Origin: Anabaena cylindrica PCC 7122
GTDB lineage: Bacteria; Cyanobacteriota; Cyanobacteriia; Cyanobacteriales; Nostocaceae
Assembly: GCF_000317695.1 (NCBI RefSeq)
Contig: NC_019771.1
Span: 3,600,001-3,664,000 of the forward strand
Length of the DNA stretch: 64,000 nucleotides
Reading direction: 5' to 3'
Both the position numbers and the translations under genes were made by a program. Within the stretch, counting starts at the first letter, position 1, and each line of letters begins with the position of its first letter. Of this stretch, positions 10,398-18,822 are shown one piece after another. Under the pieces are notes generated by a model. The model was not told where the DNA came from and made no database searches. It saw nothing but the letters and a program-made list of their open reading frames with translations.

Positions 10398-10865
10398 ATG
10401 TTGAAGCTAACACGCCTTTCTTATCTATTGTTTGCAACTTTATTAACTCTCAGTTGTGCGAAAACAGTTCATGCAGAACCAAACATGAAACTGACCGTAG
10501 TGGTGAATAATATCCGTCACAAAACTGGTGAGGTTTGCTTGAGAATTTATGCTTCTGAAAAAGGATTTCCTACAAATAATTCTAGTGAAGTCCAAAGTGG
10601 CTGTACTAAAATTACTGGCAAATCTGTAAAGAAGGTATTTTCTGGTTTAAAAGCTGGGACTTATGCTGTTGCTGTAGTTGATGATCAAAATGGCGACCGC
10701 AAACTCAATAAAGATTTTTTTGGGATTCCGCAAGAAGGTTTTGGTGTTTCCAAAAATCCCACTGTTTCTATCCAAACTGGTACACCAAAATTCCGCGATG
10801 CTAGTTTTAAAATGGACAGAAATACAACTATCAATATAAATATTAAATATTCTCTTGATCCCTAG
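10398..10865 (+). CDS. Exported DUF2141 protein in the glycolipid cluster
   Basis: A 155-residue secreted protein of the DUF2141 family, whose biochemical role is not established. A classical signal peptide (hydrophobic residues 8-22, then AKTVHAE as likely cleavage site) leads into a beta-rich domain with the family hallmarks GLKAGTYAVAVVDDQNGDRKLN and FFGIPQEGFGVS. The motif DxNxDxKLD-like DDQNGDRKLN could bind a divalent cation. It sits between hgdA and the glycosyltransferase genes on the same strand, which suggests a periplasmic role in glycolipid assembly or transport. That link is inference from position only. The downstream glycosyltransferase starts 94 bases later. Confidence 0.85.
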   Translation: MLKLTRLSYLLFATLLTLSCAKTVHAEPNMKLTVVVNNIRHKTGEVCLRIYASEKGFPTNNSSEVQSGCTKITGKSVKKVFSGLKAGTYAVAVVDDQNGDRKLNKDFFGIPQEGFGVSKNPTVSIQTGTPKFRDASFKMDRNTTININIKYSLDP

Positions 10866-10959
10866 AGAACAAGGAACAGGAAATAAGGAGGAGATAGAAG
10901 TAAAGATAAAAATTCTCCTCACCTTCCCACCTCTTCATCTTTCCGGAGACGATAGATTC

Positions 10960-12219
10960 ATGCAAGATTTGATGACATTTTTGTCTAACTCTTTGATGGG
11001 TTGGCTGGTGATTCAGGTAGGTTTAACGCTAGTCTTTTTGTGGTATCTGCGCTCATACAAACAACCTTTTTTATCAGATGAGGAGTTACCCAAAACGGCA
11101 GTAATTCTGTGTTTAAGAGGTGCAGATCCATTTTTACCTAATTGTGTGCGATCGCTCTTACAGCAAAACTACCCGCAGTATGATTTAAAGCTGATCGTTG
11201 ACAGTCCAGAAGATCCAGCGTTTAAAATTGCCAAAGAAGCGATCGCAGAAACTGCTGCAACTAATGTCCAAATTAGCACTTTGAGAACAGTCCGCCACAA
11301 TTGTAGTCTCAAATGTAGCTCTTTAGTCCAAGCCGTCTCTGACTTAGATGACTCTTACAAAGTAGTTGCTTTAGTAGATGCAGATACCATAGTTCACCCC
11401 AATTGGTTGCGAGAATTAGTTAGTCCTCTCACCGATACCAAAGTCGGACTAACCACAGGAAACCGTTGGTACTTACCCACAGGTAGTTATTGGGGTTCTT
11501 TAGTGCGCTATGCCGGCAACGTCTCCACCGTCGTGCAAATGTTCCTATTCCAAGTTCCTTGGGGTGGGAGTTTAGCAATCAAAACAGAACTTCTGCACAA
11601 AACAGAACTACTTGAAAAATGGGGAGAAGCTTTCGGTGACGATATGCTCATGCATAAAGTCATCAAAAAACACAAATTGCAAATTAAGTTTGTTCCTTCT
11701 TTATTAATGGTTAATCGAGAAGAATGCGATTTACCAAATTTATTTGCATCTCTCCAACGCTTAATACTTTGTTCACGACTTTATCACCCCAATTGGTTGG
11801 CTTTAGTTAGTGATGCTGTTTCCAGTATTCTATTTCCTACTCTAGTTATCGTCTTAAGTTTAGGATTTTTGTTAGCAGCAGAATGGAAAGATGCAGCTTT
11901 TTTATTAGAGTCTTATAGCGTCTATACCATCGGATTACTCTTGCTCATGTTGGTCATGGAACTGGGAGTACAGGAAGTAATTCGCTCTCAAGGTCAAACA
12001 ATCGCTCAAGTGTCACTGGCTACAATCATGAAAATGTTAATTGCCATTCCTTTGACACAATGGGTTTATGGATTAGCAATGATATCTTCTCTCTGGATGT
12101 CAACCGTTACCTGGCGTGGTCTTACCTATCGAGTCCAAGGCCCCTGGAATATTCGCCTAGTTGAATATCACCCTTATCAATGGTTAGATCAACCAATTGA
12201 TGGCAAACTTTCTCTGTAA
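10960..12219 (+). CDS. Membrane family-2 glycosyltransferase
   Basis: Processive-type or ceramide-glucosyltransferase-like GT2 enzyme of about 419 residues. An N-terminal membrane helix (about residues 10-30 from the chosen start) anchors the catalytic domain, which has the VALVDADTI (DxD) metal-binding motif, GGSLAIKTELL, and an EAFGDDMLMHKVIK acceptor-site segment. A QxxRW-like region is not obvious. Three to four C-terminal membrane helices follow. The open frame extends upstream to 10855 (TTG, overlapping the previous gene), but I chose the ATG at 10960 because GGAG precedes it at a good distance and the upstream residues are low-complexity intergenic sequence. It lies between the DUF2141 gene and hglT, so a second sugar transfer or lipid modification in glycolipid synthesis is likely but unproven. 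Confidence 0.85.
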   Translation: MQDLMTFLSNSLMGWLVIQVGLTLVFLWYLRSYKQPFLSDEELPKTAVILCLRGADPFLPNCVRSLLQQNYPQYDLKLIVDSPEDPAFKIAKEAIAETAATNVQISTLRTVRHNCSLKCSSLVQAVSDLDDSYKVVALVDADTIVHPNWLRELVSPLTDTKVGLTTGNRWYLPTGSYWGSLVRYAGNVSTVVQMFLFQVPWGGSLAIKTELLHKTELLEKWGEAFGDDMLMHKVIKKHKLQIKFVPSLLMVNREECDLPNLFASLQRLILCSRLYHPNWLALVSDAVSSILFPTLVIVLSLGFLLAAEWKDAAFLLESYSVYTIGLLLLMLVMELGVQEVIRSQGQTIAQVSLATIMKMLIAIPLTQWVYGLAMISSLWMSTVTWRGLTYRVQGPWNIRLVEYHPYQWLDQPIDGKLSL

Positions 12220-12288
12220 TTTCATGTTGGTATTTAGTTGATAAAAAAATTCCAACACCAGCATTTTCATGAAATATTTACTTTAACC

Positions 12289-13557
12289 ATGAAAAACAAA
12301 CCTCTCCGCATAGCATTATTTACAGGATTATTTGCTCCATTTTTAACAGGAGTTTCAGTTGCAGTACATCAACGTGTGCGTTGGTTACTTGAACAAGGAC
12401 ATGAAGTTTTTCTCATTCACCCAGAAATCAATAATCTGTATCCTAAGCAAGTTGGTAATCGTCCCATGCCGGGACTAGAAGAACTAGAAACTTTCCCCAA
12501 TTTTTCATCATTTGCCTTTCCTACAAAACCGCTGATTTTATACAAATCTCTACCCCAACCATTAAACTATCGGCATTGGAACGATACTAAATTACTAGAA
12601 CGATTCCAGCCGGACATCATCATAGTTGAAGAAGCGGCGCAAATGAGAGGATTATACTCATTTTACTTACAAGGTTACGGCCGTCCTGTGGGAGTTAAAT
12701 ACGCCAAAAAAACTAAAACTCCTATTATTTCAGTTTTTCATACGGATATTGTGGCCTATATTCGATATTACCTAGGAGATGTATTCTTCAAGTTAGTCAA
12801 TCCCATTATTCCACTTTTAGTTAAGCAATTTACTCAGTCTTATAATCTCAACTTATTTCCTTCAAGAGAACAATTATCTAAATACCAAAAACTAAAATGC
12901 CAAACTGCTGAATACCTGCCTTATCAAGGGATTAATTGTGAAAAATTTCACCCCCGTAACATTTGTTATAATCCAATTCCTGAAGATAAGCGACCGACTA
13001 TTCTCTTTGTCGGACGTATTACCGCAGAAAAAAATGTTACTCAACTTTTAGATGCATATCCTTTGATTGCAGCTAAAATTCCTGATGTTCACATGGTCAT
13101 TATTGGTAGTGGTCCTTTAGATCAAGAAATTCGTCGTCGCGCTCAAAATTATCCATCTGGTGTGACTATTTGGGGTGAGTCTCACGGCACAGAACTTTTA
13201 GGATGGTTTGCTAGAGCAGATGTATTTATTAACCCTTCAGTTACCGAAAACTTCTGTACTACAAATAATGAAGCTTTAGCTTCAGGAACTCCTTTAGTTG
13301 CGGCTATTGCTCCCTCAACGGCAGAACAAGTAATACCCGGTCATAATGGCTTTCTCGCTCAACCAAATAACCCCAAAGATTTTGCTCAAAAGATTATTAC
13401 TATTCTCGAAAATCCTGAACTCAAAGCACAATTATCTCAGCAAGCTCGTCCTTCTATATTGGAATTTGATTGGTCAGTATGTACCCAAAAGTTTGAAGAT
13501 AGGCTCTATCAGCTAGTGGAAATGCCTACAAAAGTTGAGTTAGGGACTTCCAAATAA
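12289..13557 (+). CDS. hglT: HglT-like glycosyltransferase (GT4) for heterocyst glycolipid
   Basis: GT-B fold glycosyltransferase that probably adds the hexose to the long-chain alcohol made by the Hgl polyketide synthase. The Anabaena homologue HglT (All5341) is required for heterocyst glycolipid glycosylation. The 422-residue protein starts with the GT4 acceptor half (ALFTGLFAPFLTGVSVAV), continues through a nucleotide-sugar domain with FVGRITAEKNV, and has the C-terminal E-x7-E style motif TENFCTTNNEALASGTPLVA. The open frame can be extended to a TTG at 12238, but the ATG at 12289 begins the conserved core directly. It is the last gene of the hgd-hglT set and is followed by a strong terminator. 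Confidence 0.88.
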   Translation: MKNKPLRIALFTGLFAPFLTGVSVAVHQRVRWLLEQGHEVFLIHPEINNLYPKQVGNRPMPGLEELETFPNFSSFAFPTKPLILYKSLPQPLNYRHWNDTKLLERFQPDIIIVEEAAQMRGLYSFYLQGYGRPVGVKYAKKTKTPIISVFHTDIVAYIRYYLGDVFFKLVNPIIPLLVKQFTQSYNLNLFPSREQLSKYQKLKCQTAEYLPYQGINCEKFHPRNICYNPIPEDKRPTILFVGRITAEKNVTQLLDAYPLIAAKIPDVHMVIIGSGPLDQEIRRRAQNYPSGVTIWGESHGTELLGWFARADVFINPSVTENFCTTNNEALASGTPLVAAIAPSTAEQVIPGHNGFLAQPNNPKDFAQKIITILENPELKAQLSQQARPSILEFDWSVCTQKFEDRLYQLVEMPTKVELGTSK

Positions 13558-13743
13558 AAAATAGCCAATTTGGCTACATAACTTTAATTATCTCTGATAG
13601 AGTGTGGAAATAATTGACCTGTGGGCTTTTAGGTTCCAAGGATGAGATATTAGCAACCTCTGCCAGAGTTTTATCAATGGAGAAATGACCTGCTCTAATT
13701 GATAAAATGATTGATAATATCTTCAACTGTGCCTAAAATCTTT

Positions 13744-13780
13744 AGACCTCATAAATATTGATTTATGGGGTCTTTTTTTC
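13744..13780 (+). terminator. Rho-independent terminator after hglT
   Basis: A 13-bp stem (agacctcataaat paired with atttatggggtct, one G-U) with a 4-base attg loop at 13744-13773, followed directly by a run of T. It lies 187 bases after the hglT stop and closes the glycolipid transcript. Confidence 0.85.
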
Positions 13781-14635
13781 TCAGTTAATATAGACAAAAT
13801 TTCTGGCATAATGTCTAATTTTTAGGCTGATTTAATTAGTTGCTGTCAGATAAATAAATGAAAATCCATGATATTTTTTTATTTGACCTTTGCTTTTTTT
13901 GTTCACCATATCAAATTTATGTTTTTATTAATCCCTCCCAAGCAGTAAATAAATATGTTGGGGAAAATTAGAATCAGTTATTTACCAGACAAAACTCCTT
14001 TTATTATGTCCTACAAATTACATTTATAGACTTGATTTTTGTGATTAAGTCAGCAAAAATACAAACAAGTCTAACATCTTGTAGGCTCTCTTGGTGACAA
14101 CTTAACCTTATCCAATGTCCAAAGTCCGCTGCTGCGGGCTTTTTTTTATCCCTGATTTAACAGATTTAAATATTTCACCGAATGAAGAATTTTTTTGGTA
14201 AATGAAAGGGTTTAAATCTATGTCTGAACGAAGTAAATAATCTCCGAGATACTTCCCTTCACTACGTTATGCTCAGTATGACATGGTGACACTAAGAGGT
14301 AGCATCACAAAGGTGTAAGTTTACCGTCATGATGTAGCTTGTGTAGAATAGGGTATAAAGTGTGTCCATTCGAGACGTTTCGCTATCAAAATGACGATTT
14401 GCGATGTTTTTGCCAAATTGGGATACTCCCCTCTACAAACCGAAGTGTATACTACTATCACCTACGCATTGTATAGTAGATCATCTAAATACGCGGGTTG
14501 CAGATCAATGAGTTACAGAATCTAAATTCAAAGCCAGACAGCAAGCCAGTTTTACTCCTGATTCCTCACTCCTGACTACTGGATTCTGCTGTAGTTAAAT
14601 AAATTACCCTTAGTTGTCATTTACTGAAATCACAA
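13781..14635. other. Gene-free region between hglT and phn with repeat debris
   Basis: No coding frame of note. It contains a terminator-like hairpin (14123-14147) that no gene explains. It also contains a decayed copy, about 14225-14285, of the dispersed repeat seen at 37051 and 51130 (shared words aacgaag, cttcactac and atgacat). The rest is AT-rich sequence with no recognisable signal. Confidence 0.55.
14123..14147 (+). terminator. Isolated terminator, possibly of a small RNA
   Basis: Stem agtccgc / gcgggct (7 bp with one G-U) around a tgct loop at 14123-14140, followed by eight T. No gene ends just upstream: the preceding hglT terminator is 350 bases away. A short untranslated transcript ending here is one explanation. 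Confidence 0.65.
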
Positions 14636-14665
14636 CTTATTCTCATCTTAGTTATTCCTTAACCA
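14636..14665 (+). promoter_or_regulatory. Candidate Pho box array upstream of phnC
   Basis: Three 8-base units beginning CTTA (CTTATTCT, CTTAGTTA, CTTAACCA) are spaced by exactly 3 bases, giving an 11-base period. This matches the cyanobacterial PhoB/SphR box, tandem PyTTAAPyPy(T/A) with 3-base spacers. It ends 43 bases before the phnC start, so PhoB-type activation under phosphate starvation is the natural reading. Each unit is imperfect outside CTTA. Confidence 0.7.
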
Positions 14666-14708
14666 AGTGGGATTACAGTTTTATTCACAGTTATTTAAGT
14701 GTCAAAAA

Positions 14709-15506
14709 ATGACTACTATAGCGACAATTGAAGTTACTCAACTATCAAAAAGCTTCAAAGGTAAATCAGCACTGAATCAGCTATCTTGTACAATTTACGC
14801 AGGAGAAATGGTGGCACTTTTAGGTGCATCAGGTTCTGGGAAATCTACCTTATTGCGACATCTCAATGGTTTGCAGAATGCAGATAAAGGATCAGTTTCA
14901 ATTTTTGGTAGCATTCTACAAGCAGACGGAAAATTACATTCTCAAATCAGGGCTTTGCGGAGTCAAATAGGCTGCATTTTTCAACAATTCAATCTGGTGA
15001 ACCGATTGACAGTGATGGAAAATGTTCTGGTTGGTAACTTAGCGAAGTTATCTCTGGCACGTTCAGCATTACATTTATTTACAAAAGCCGAGAAAATTCG
15101 AGCCTTATCTGCATTAGAAAGAGTAGGAATTTTAGAACAAGCTTATAAGCGAGCTTCAATGCTATCCGGTGGACAACAACAACGAGTTGCGATCGCACGT
15201 TGTCTGATGCAAGGAGCAAAAATAATCCTCGCAGATGAACCCATAGCATCCCTAGATCCTGAATCTGCACGTAAAGTTATGGAGTTGTTGGTGGAACTAA
15301 ATCAACAAAATGGCATCACTATCGTAGCTTCGTTGCACCAAATCCAAATTGTCCGCAATTACTTCCATCGTGTCATTGCTTTAAGAAATGGAGAAGTAAT
15401 GTTTGATGGTGCAATCTCAGAAATGAATGACAACAAGCTCAATGAAATTTATGGTGCAGCGACAGCAGAACTTGTCATGAAAGGACATGGAGAACTTTTA
15501 GCTTAA
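14709..15506 (+). CDS. phnC: Phosphonate ABC transporter ATPase PhnC
   Basis: Cytoplasmic ATPase of the PhnCDE phosphonate importer. The 265-residue protein has Walker A GASGSGKST, the signature LSGGQQQRVAIARCL and Walker B IILADEPIASLDP, followed by the switch histidine in ASLHQ. A longer frame opens at 14667, but the ATG at 14709 begins the conserved ABC domain (IEVTQLSKSF) and leaves the Pho-box array outside the coding sequence. phnD follows after 98 bases. First gene of the phn operon. Confidence 0.93.
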   Translation: MTTIATIEVTQLSKSFKGKSALNQLSCTIYAGEMVALLGASGSGKSTLLRHLNGLQNADKGSVSIFGSILQADGKLHSQIRALRSQIGCIFQQFNLVNRLTVMENVLVGNLAKLSLARSALHLFTKAEKIRALSALERVGILEQAYKRASMLSGGQQQRVAIARCLMQGAKIILADEPIASLDPESARKVMELLVELNQQNGITIVASLHQIQIVRNYFHRVIALRNGEVMFDGAISEMNDNKLNEIYGAATAELVMKGHGELLA

Positions 15507-15604
15507 TACATATAGCTCTTCAATTAGCAGAAATTATAATTACAAAAATATTGAAGTTTAGGGTATTATCAACACACAATTAACTACAAAATACAGGAGC
15601 AAAA

Positions 15605-16642
15605 ATGGACAGACGATTATTTATTCAACAAACCTCTTTATTTACCCTAACTTTAGCCAGTGCTAAAATCCTTTCTGCTTGTACTTCTGCTGATACTAAT
15701 TCAGAGACTACCACCAGCACTTCATCAACTAGTAAAGCTGAAATCAAAGAGATTAACTTTGGCATTCTTTCTACAGAATCTCAAGCCAACCAAAAGCCGC
15801 TTTGGGAACCAATGATTGCTGCAATGTCTAAAGAAATAGGGATTCCTATCAAACCTTTCTTTGTCACCCAATATGCAGCAGTTATAGAAGCAATGAAATT
15901 TGGTAAAGTTCAAGCCGCTTGGTTAGGTGGTAAATCCTACATTGAAGCTACAAAAAATGCTGATGCAGAAGTATTTGCTCAAGTTGTTGCTGAAGATGGC
16001 ACAAAAGGTTACTATTCTCATTTAATTACTAACAAAAATAATCCTATTCTGAATGCAGCTAAAGCCGAAGGTGGGGATAAATACGTCATCAAAAATGCAA
16101 GTAAACTCACCTTTGCATTTAACGATCCCAGTTCTACATCTGGATTTTTAGTACCTAGTTATTACATCTTTGCTAAAAATGATATAGATCCTAAAAAAGC
16201 ATTCAAACGGCTGATTTTTGCGGGTAATCATGAAGCTTGCGCTCTAGCTGTTGCTAATCAACAAATAGATGTAGCCACAATTAGTGATGAAGCTTTAGCA
16301 AGACTACAGCTAACCAATCCCCAAGCTAGAGCAAAAATTGAAGTGATCTGGAAATCACCGATGATCCCTAGTGATCCTCTAGCGTATCGTCGAGATTTAC
16401 CAGAAGATATTAAAAAGAAGTTTCAAAATTTCTTCTATAACTATAAAGATAAAGAAGTTTTAAGCCCATTTAAAATTTCTGGTTTTGCTCCGGCTGAAGA
16501 TAAAATGTGGAATCCAATTAGAGAACTTGATATTTCTAAGAAAATTCAAGAGACGAAATTTAAAGATGATATTAGTGCGGAAGAGAAGAAAACCAAATTA
16601 GACGAATTAAATAAACAACTCAAAGAAATTCAACCCAAGTAA
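15605..16642 (+). CDS. phnD: Phosphonate-binding lipoprotein PhnD
   Basis: Substrate-binding protein of the phosphonate importer, 345 residues. The N-terminus has a basic start (MDRRLF), a hydrophobic stretch and the lipobox LSAC, so Cys26 should be lipidated and the protein tethered to the cytoplasmic membrane. A Ser/Thr-rich tether (about 30-45) precedes the type 2 periplasmic-binding fold. Family motifs include the FGILSTES start, GKVQAAWLGGKSYIEA, FNDPSSTSGFLVP and the IPSDPLAYR hinge segment. A gagc sequence lies just ahead of the ATG. It is separated from phnE by a dispersed repeat. Confidence 0.93.
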   Translation: MDRRLFIQQTSLFTLTLASAKILSACTSADTNSETTTSTSSTSKAEIKEINFGILSTESQANQKPLWEPMIAAMSKEIGIPIKPFFVTQYAAVIEAMKFGKVQAAWLGGKSYIEATKNADAEVFAQVVAEDGTKGYYSHLITNKNNPILNAAKAEGGDKYVIKNASKLTFAFNDPSSTSGFLVPSYYIFAKNDIDPKKAFKRLIFAGNHEACALAVANQQIDVATISDEALARLQLTNPQARAKIEVIWKSPMIPSDPLAYRRDLPEDIKKKFQNFFYNYKDKEVLSPFKISGFAPAEDKMWNPIRELDISKKIQETKFKDDISAEEKKTKLDELNKQLKEIQPK

Positions 16643-16672
16643 TTTAATCATTTGATTAAACTAATACTTACC

Positions 16673-16803
16673 AGGACTTACGCACAACAAAACGAGAGTA
16701 GAGGTAATTCATGAATTACCCCTCCCCAACCCTCCCCTTAGCAAGGGGAGGGTGCGCGACAGCGCGGGTGGGGTGTATTTCATGAGCTTGGGAATTGCTA
16801 TAT
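16673..16803. repeat. Composite dispersed repeat between phnD and phnE
   Basis: The left part (aggacttacgca… to a ggtaattcatgaattacc palindrome) matches the left half of the MITE at 54369. The right part, with a gggagggtgcgcg…gtggggtg core ending ttgggaattgctata, is an inverted copy of the repeats at 24762-24866 and 47661-47772. It lies inside the phn operon, so it is probably transcribed as a structured spacer. Confidence 0.8.
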
Positions 16804-16847
16804 TAAGAAGCATTGAATGTGACACACAGCTTTAGTCCTCATTAACA

Positions 16848-17687
16848 ATGGTAGAAATAAGAAACATCCACGATAATCATCAAAGTTTTACCACATCTCC
16901 TGTGGTAATAGAGATGCTAAACCAAGGAAAAAAACTAGTAACTACAAATAGAGTATTTTTCACAATCATCACTGTTGCTGCTTTAATTTTTTCCTATATT
17001 CAAAGCGAAATTAATTTGACTGCTTTATCTGGGAGTGGTAGAAATATGGCAGAATATATCCGTGCCTACTTTCCACCAGATTTTAGTGATTGGAAATATT
17101 ATTTATCAGAGACTTTGATTACAATATCAATGGGAATTTGGGGAACATTAATGGCAACAATTGTAGCTGTTCCTTTATCCATATTAGCATCAGAAAATAT
17201 GTGTCCAGTCTGGATTGTCCAACCAACAAGACGTTTATTAGATGCTATGCGGGCAATCAACGAAATTGTCTTTGCACTTATTTTCGTCGTCGCTGTCGGA
17301 TTAGGTCCGTTTGCTGGAGTTTTAGCTTTATTTATTAACACTTTAGGTATTTTAGGTAAACTATTTTCTGAAACTGTAGAAGCAATTGAACCAGGTCAAG
17401 TAGATGGCATAAAAGCCACAGGTGCTAACAAAATTCAAGAAGTTATATTTGGTGTAATTCCCCAAGTTATGCCTTTATGGACTTCCTTTGCACTTTATAG
17501 ATTTGAAGCTAATGTTCGTGCAGCTTCGGTATTAGGAATTGTTGGTGCTGGTGGGATTGGAATTGCTTTGTATCAGAGTTTTGGCTCTTTTGAGTACCAA
17601 AAAATTTGTGCAATTCTCATTATTTTGGTTTCAGCTACCAGCATTATTGATGTACTATCAGCTAAGGTAAGAAATTGGTTAGTTTAG
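16848..17687 (+). CDS. phnE: Phosphonate ABC transporter permease PhnE
   Basis: Inner-membrane channel of the phosphonate importer, 279 residues. About six hydrophobic helices are visible, the first at residues 35-53. The permease/ATPase coupling (EAA) loop is GQVDGIKATGANKIQEVIFG, with conserved Ala-Thr-Gly-Ala. Residues 1-30 are a polar cytoplasmic tail. A single permease gene is present, whereas some cyanobacteria carry two phnE copies. phnG begins 24 bases after the stop. Confidence 0.92.
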   Translation: MVEIRNIHDNHQSFTTSPVVIEMLNQGKKLVTTNRVFFTIITVAALIFSYIQSEINLTALSGSGRNMAEYIRAYFPPDFSDWKYYLSETLITISMGIWGTLMATIVAVPLSILASENMCPVWIVQPTRRLLDAMRAINEIVFALIFVVAVGLGPFAGVLALFINTLGILGKLFSETVEAIEPGQVDGIKATGANKIQEVIFGVIPQVMPLWTSFALYRFEANVRAASVLGIVGAGGIGIALYQSFGSFEYQKICAILIILVSATSIIDVLSAKVRNWLV

Positions 17688-17711
17688 GAATGAATTATCA
17701 AAAAGTTATTT

Positions 17712-18170
17712 ATGACAACTGTAAACCAAAGACAGGAATGGATAGCAACATTAGCTAAAGCGAACTTAGAAAGTCTAGAAAAACTTGTCAACCAATTAGG
17801 AACATTACCAAACTATAGCTTTTTACGATCGCCTGAAATTGGTTTAGCAATGGTGCGAGGACGCGCAGGAGGGACAGGAGAGGCATTTAATCTCGGAGAA
17901 ATGACAATTACTCGCTGTGTAGTGCAGCTAGAAAGCCACGGAAATGATGCTGTGAGTGGGTTTGGTTATGTTGGAGGGCGATCGCGCCGTCATGCTGAAC
18001 TAGCAGCCCTGTGTGATGCCTTATTACAATGCCCCGATTGGTATGCACAGATTCACACTCAAGTAATTCAACCTCTGCAAACAGAAATTCAATATCAACA
18101 AGAACTCAAACAACGTCAAACATCTGCCACAAAAGTTGACTTCTTCACCATGATGAGAGGGGAAGCATAG
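17712..18170 (+). CDS. phnG: C-P lyase complex subunit PhnG
   Basis: Small subunit of the PhnGHIJ carbon-phosphorus lyase core, which with PhnI and PhnL helps form the ribose-triphosphate phosphonate intermediate. The 152-residue protein has the family's MVRGRAGGTGEAFNLGEMT segment, with the arginine/glycine cluster, and GFGYVGGRSRRHAELAALCD. Length fits the family (about 150). Its stop codon abuts the phnH start (TAG-ATG), so the two are probably translationally coupled. Confidence 0.93.
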   Translation: MTTVNQRQEWIATLAKANLESLEKLVNQLGTLPNYSFLRSPEIGLAMVRGRAGGTGEAFNLGEMTITRCVVQLESHGNDAVSGFGYVGGRSRRHAELAALCDALLQCPDWYAQIHTQVIQPLQTEIQYQQELKQRQTSATKVDFFTMMRGEA

Positions 18171-18764
18171 ATGAATCAAATCACACATTTACCAGGTTTT
18201 CCAGACCCAATTCATGATTCACAGAAGACTTTTCGAGCGTTACTAGATGCCCATGCTAGACCGGGAACACCATATTTAATCACGGCTAATTTAACTATTC
18301 CTCAAGGATTAAATTCTGGTTGTGCAGCAGCTTGTTTAACATTATTTGATTTAGATGTACAAGTATGGCTTCAGCCTAGTTTTGAGCCTCAAGTTAAAGC
18401 TTGGTTGTTATTTCATACAGGTTGCCGTTTTACCACACAACCAGAACAGGCAGATTTTGCAGTAATTCAAAATATAGACAAGTTTACAGAATTATCTAAT
18501 TTCAATTCTGGTACACCTGAAAAGCCAGAAACTTCTACAACATTATTAATTCAACTGGAAAGTTTTTCAGCAGGAAGAACAGTAGTATTGACAGCACCAG
18601 GGATTTTAAAAGAACAAATTATTTCTCCCCAAGTTCCTCTGCATTTTTGGGAATCTTGGGCAAAAAATCATCAAAGTTACCCTTTAGGATTAGATGCCTT
18701 TTTATTCGCAAAAAATTCTGTAATTGGTCTACCACGCACTACAAAATCAGGGAATTTAGAATAA
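18171..18764 (+). CDS. phnH: C-P lyase complex subunit PhnH
   Basis: Subunit of the C-P lyase core complex, 197 residues as in other bacteria. It is recognised from LPGFPDPIHDSQKTFRALLDAHARPG at the N-terminus (here residues 6-31), the LFDLDVQVWL strand, and the C-terminal PLGLDAFLF. The PhnH fold resembles PLP-dependent transferases but lacks cofactor residues, and the subunit is structural in the complex. It starts immediately after phnG; the acetyltransferase gene follows 58 bases later. Confidence 0.92.
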   Translation: MNQITHLPGFPDPIHDSQKTFRALLDAHARPGTPYLITANLTIPQGLNSGCAAACLTLFDLDVQVWLQPSFEPQVKAWLLFHTGCRFTTQPEQADFAVIQNIDKFTELSNFNSGTPEKPETSTTLLIQLESFSAGRTVVLTAPGILKEQIISPQVPLHFWESWAKNHQSYPLGLDAFLFAKNSVIGLPRTTKSGNLE

Positions 18765-18822
18765 ATTTTCTCATTAATTATGATTAAAGTTATTAAGCCC
18801 TATTAAATAAAAAACAATACCT

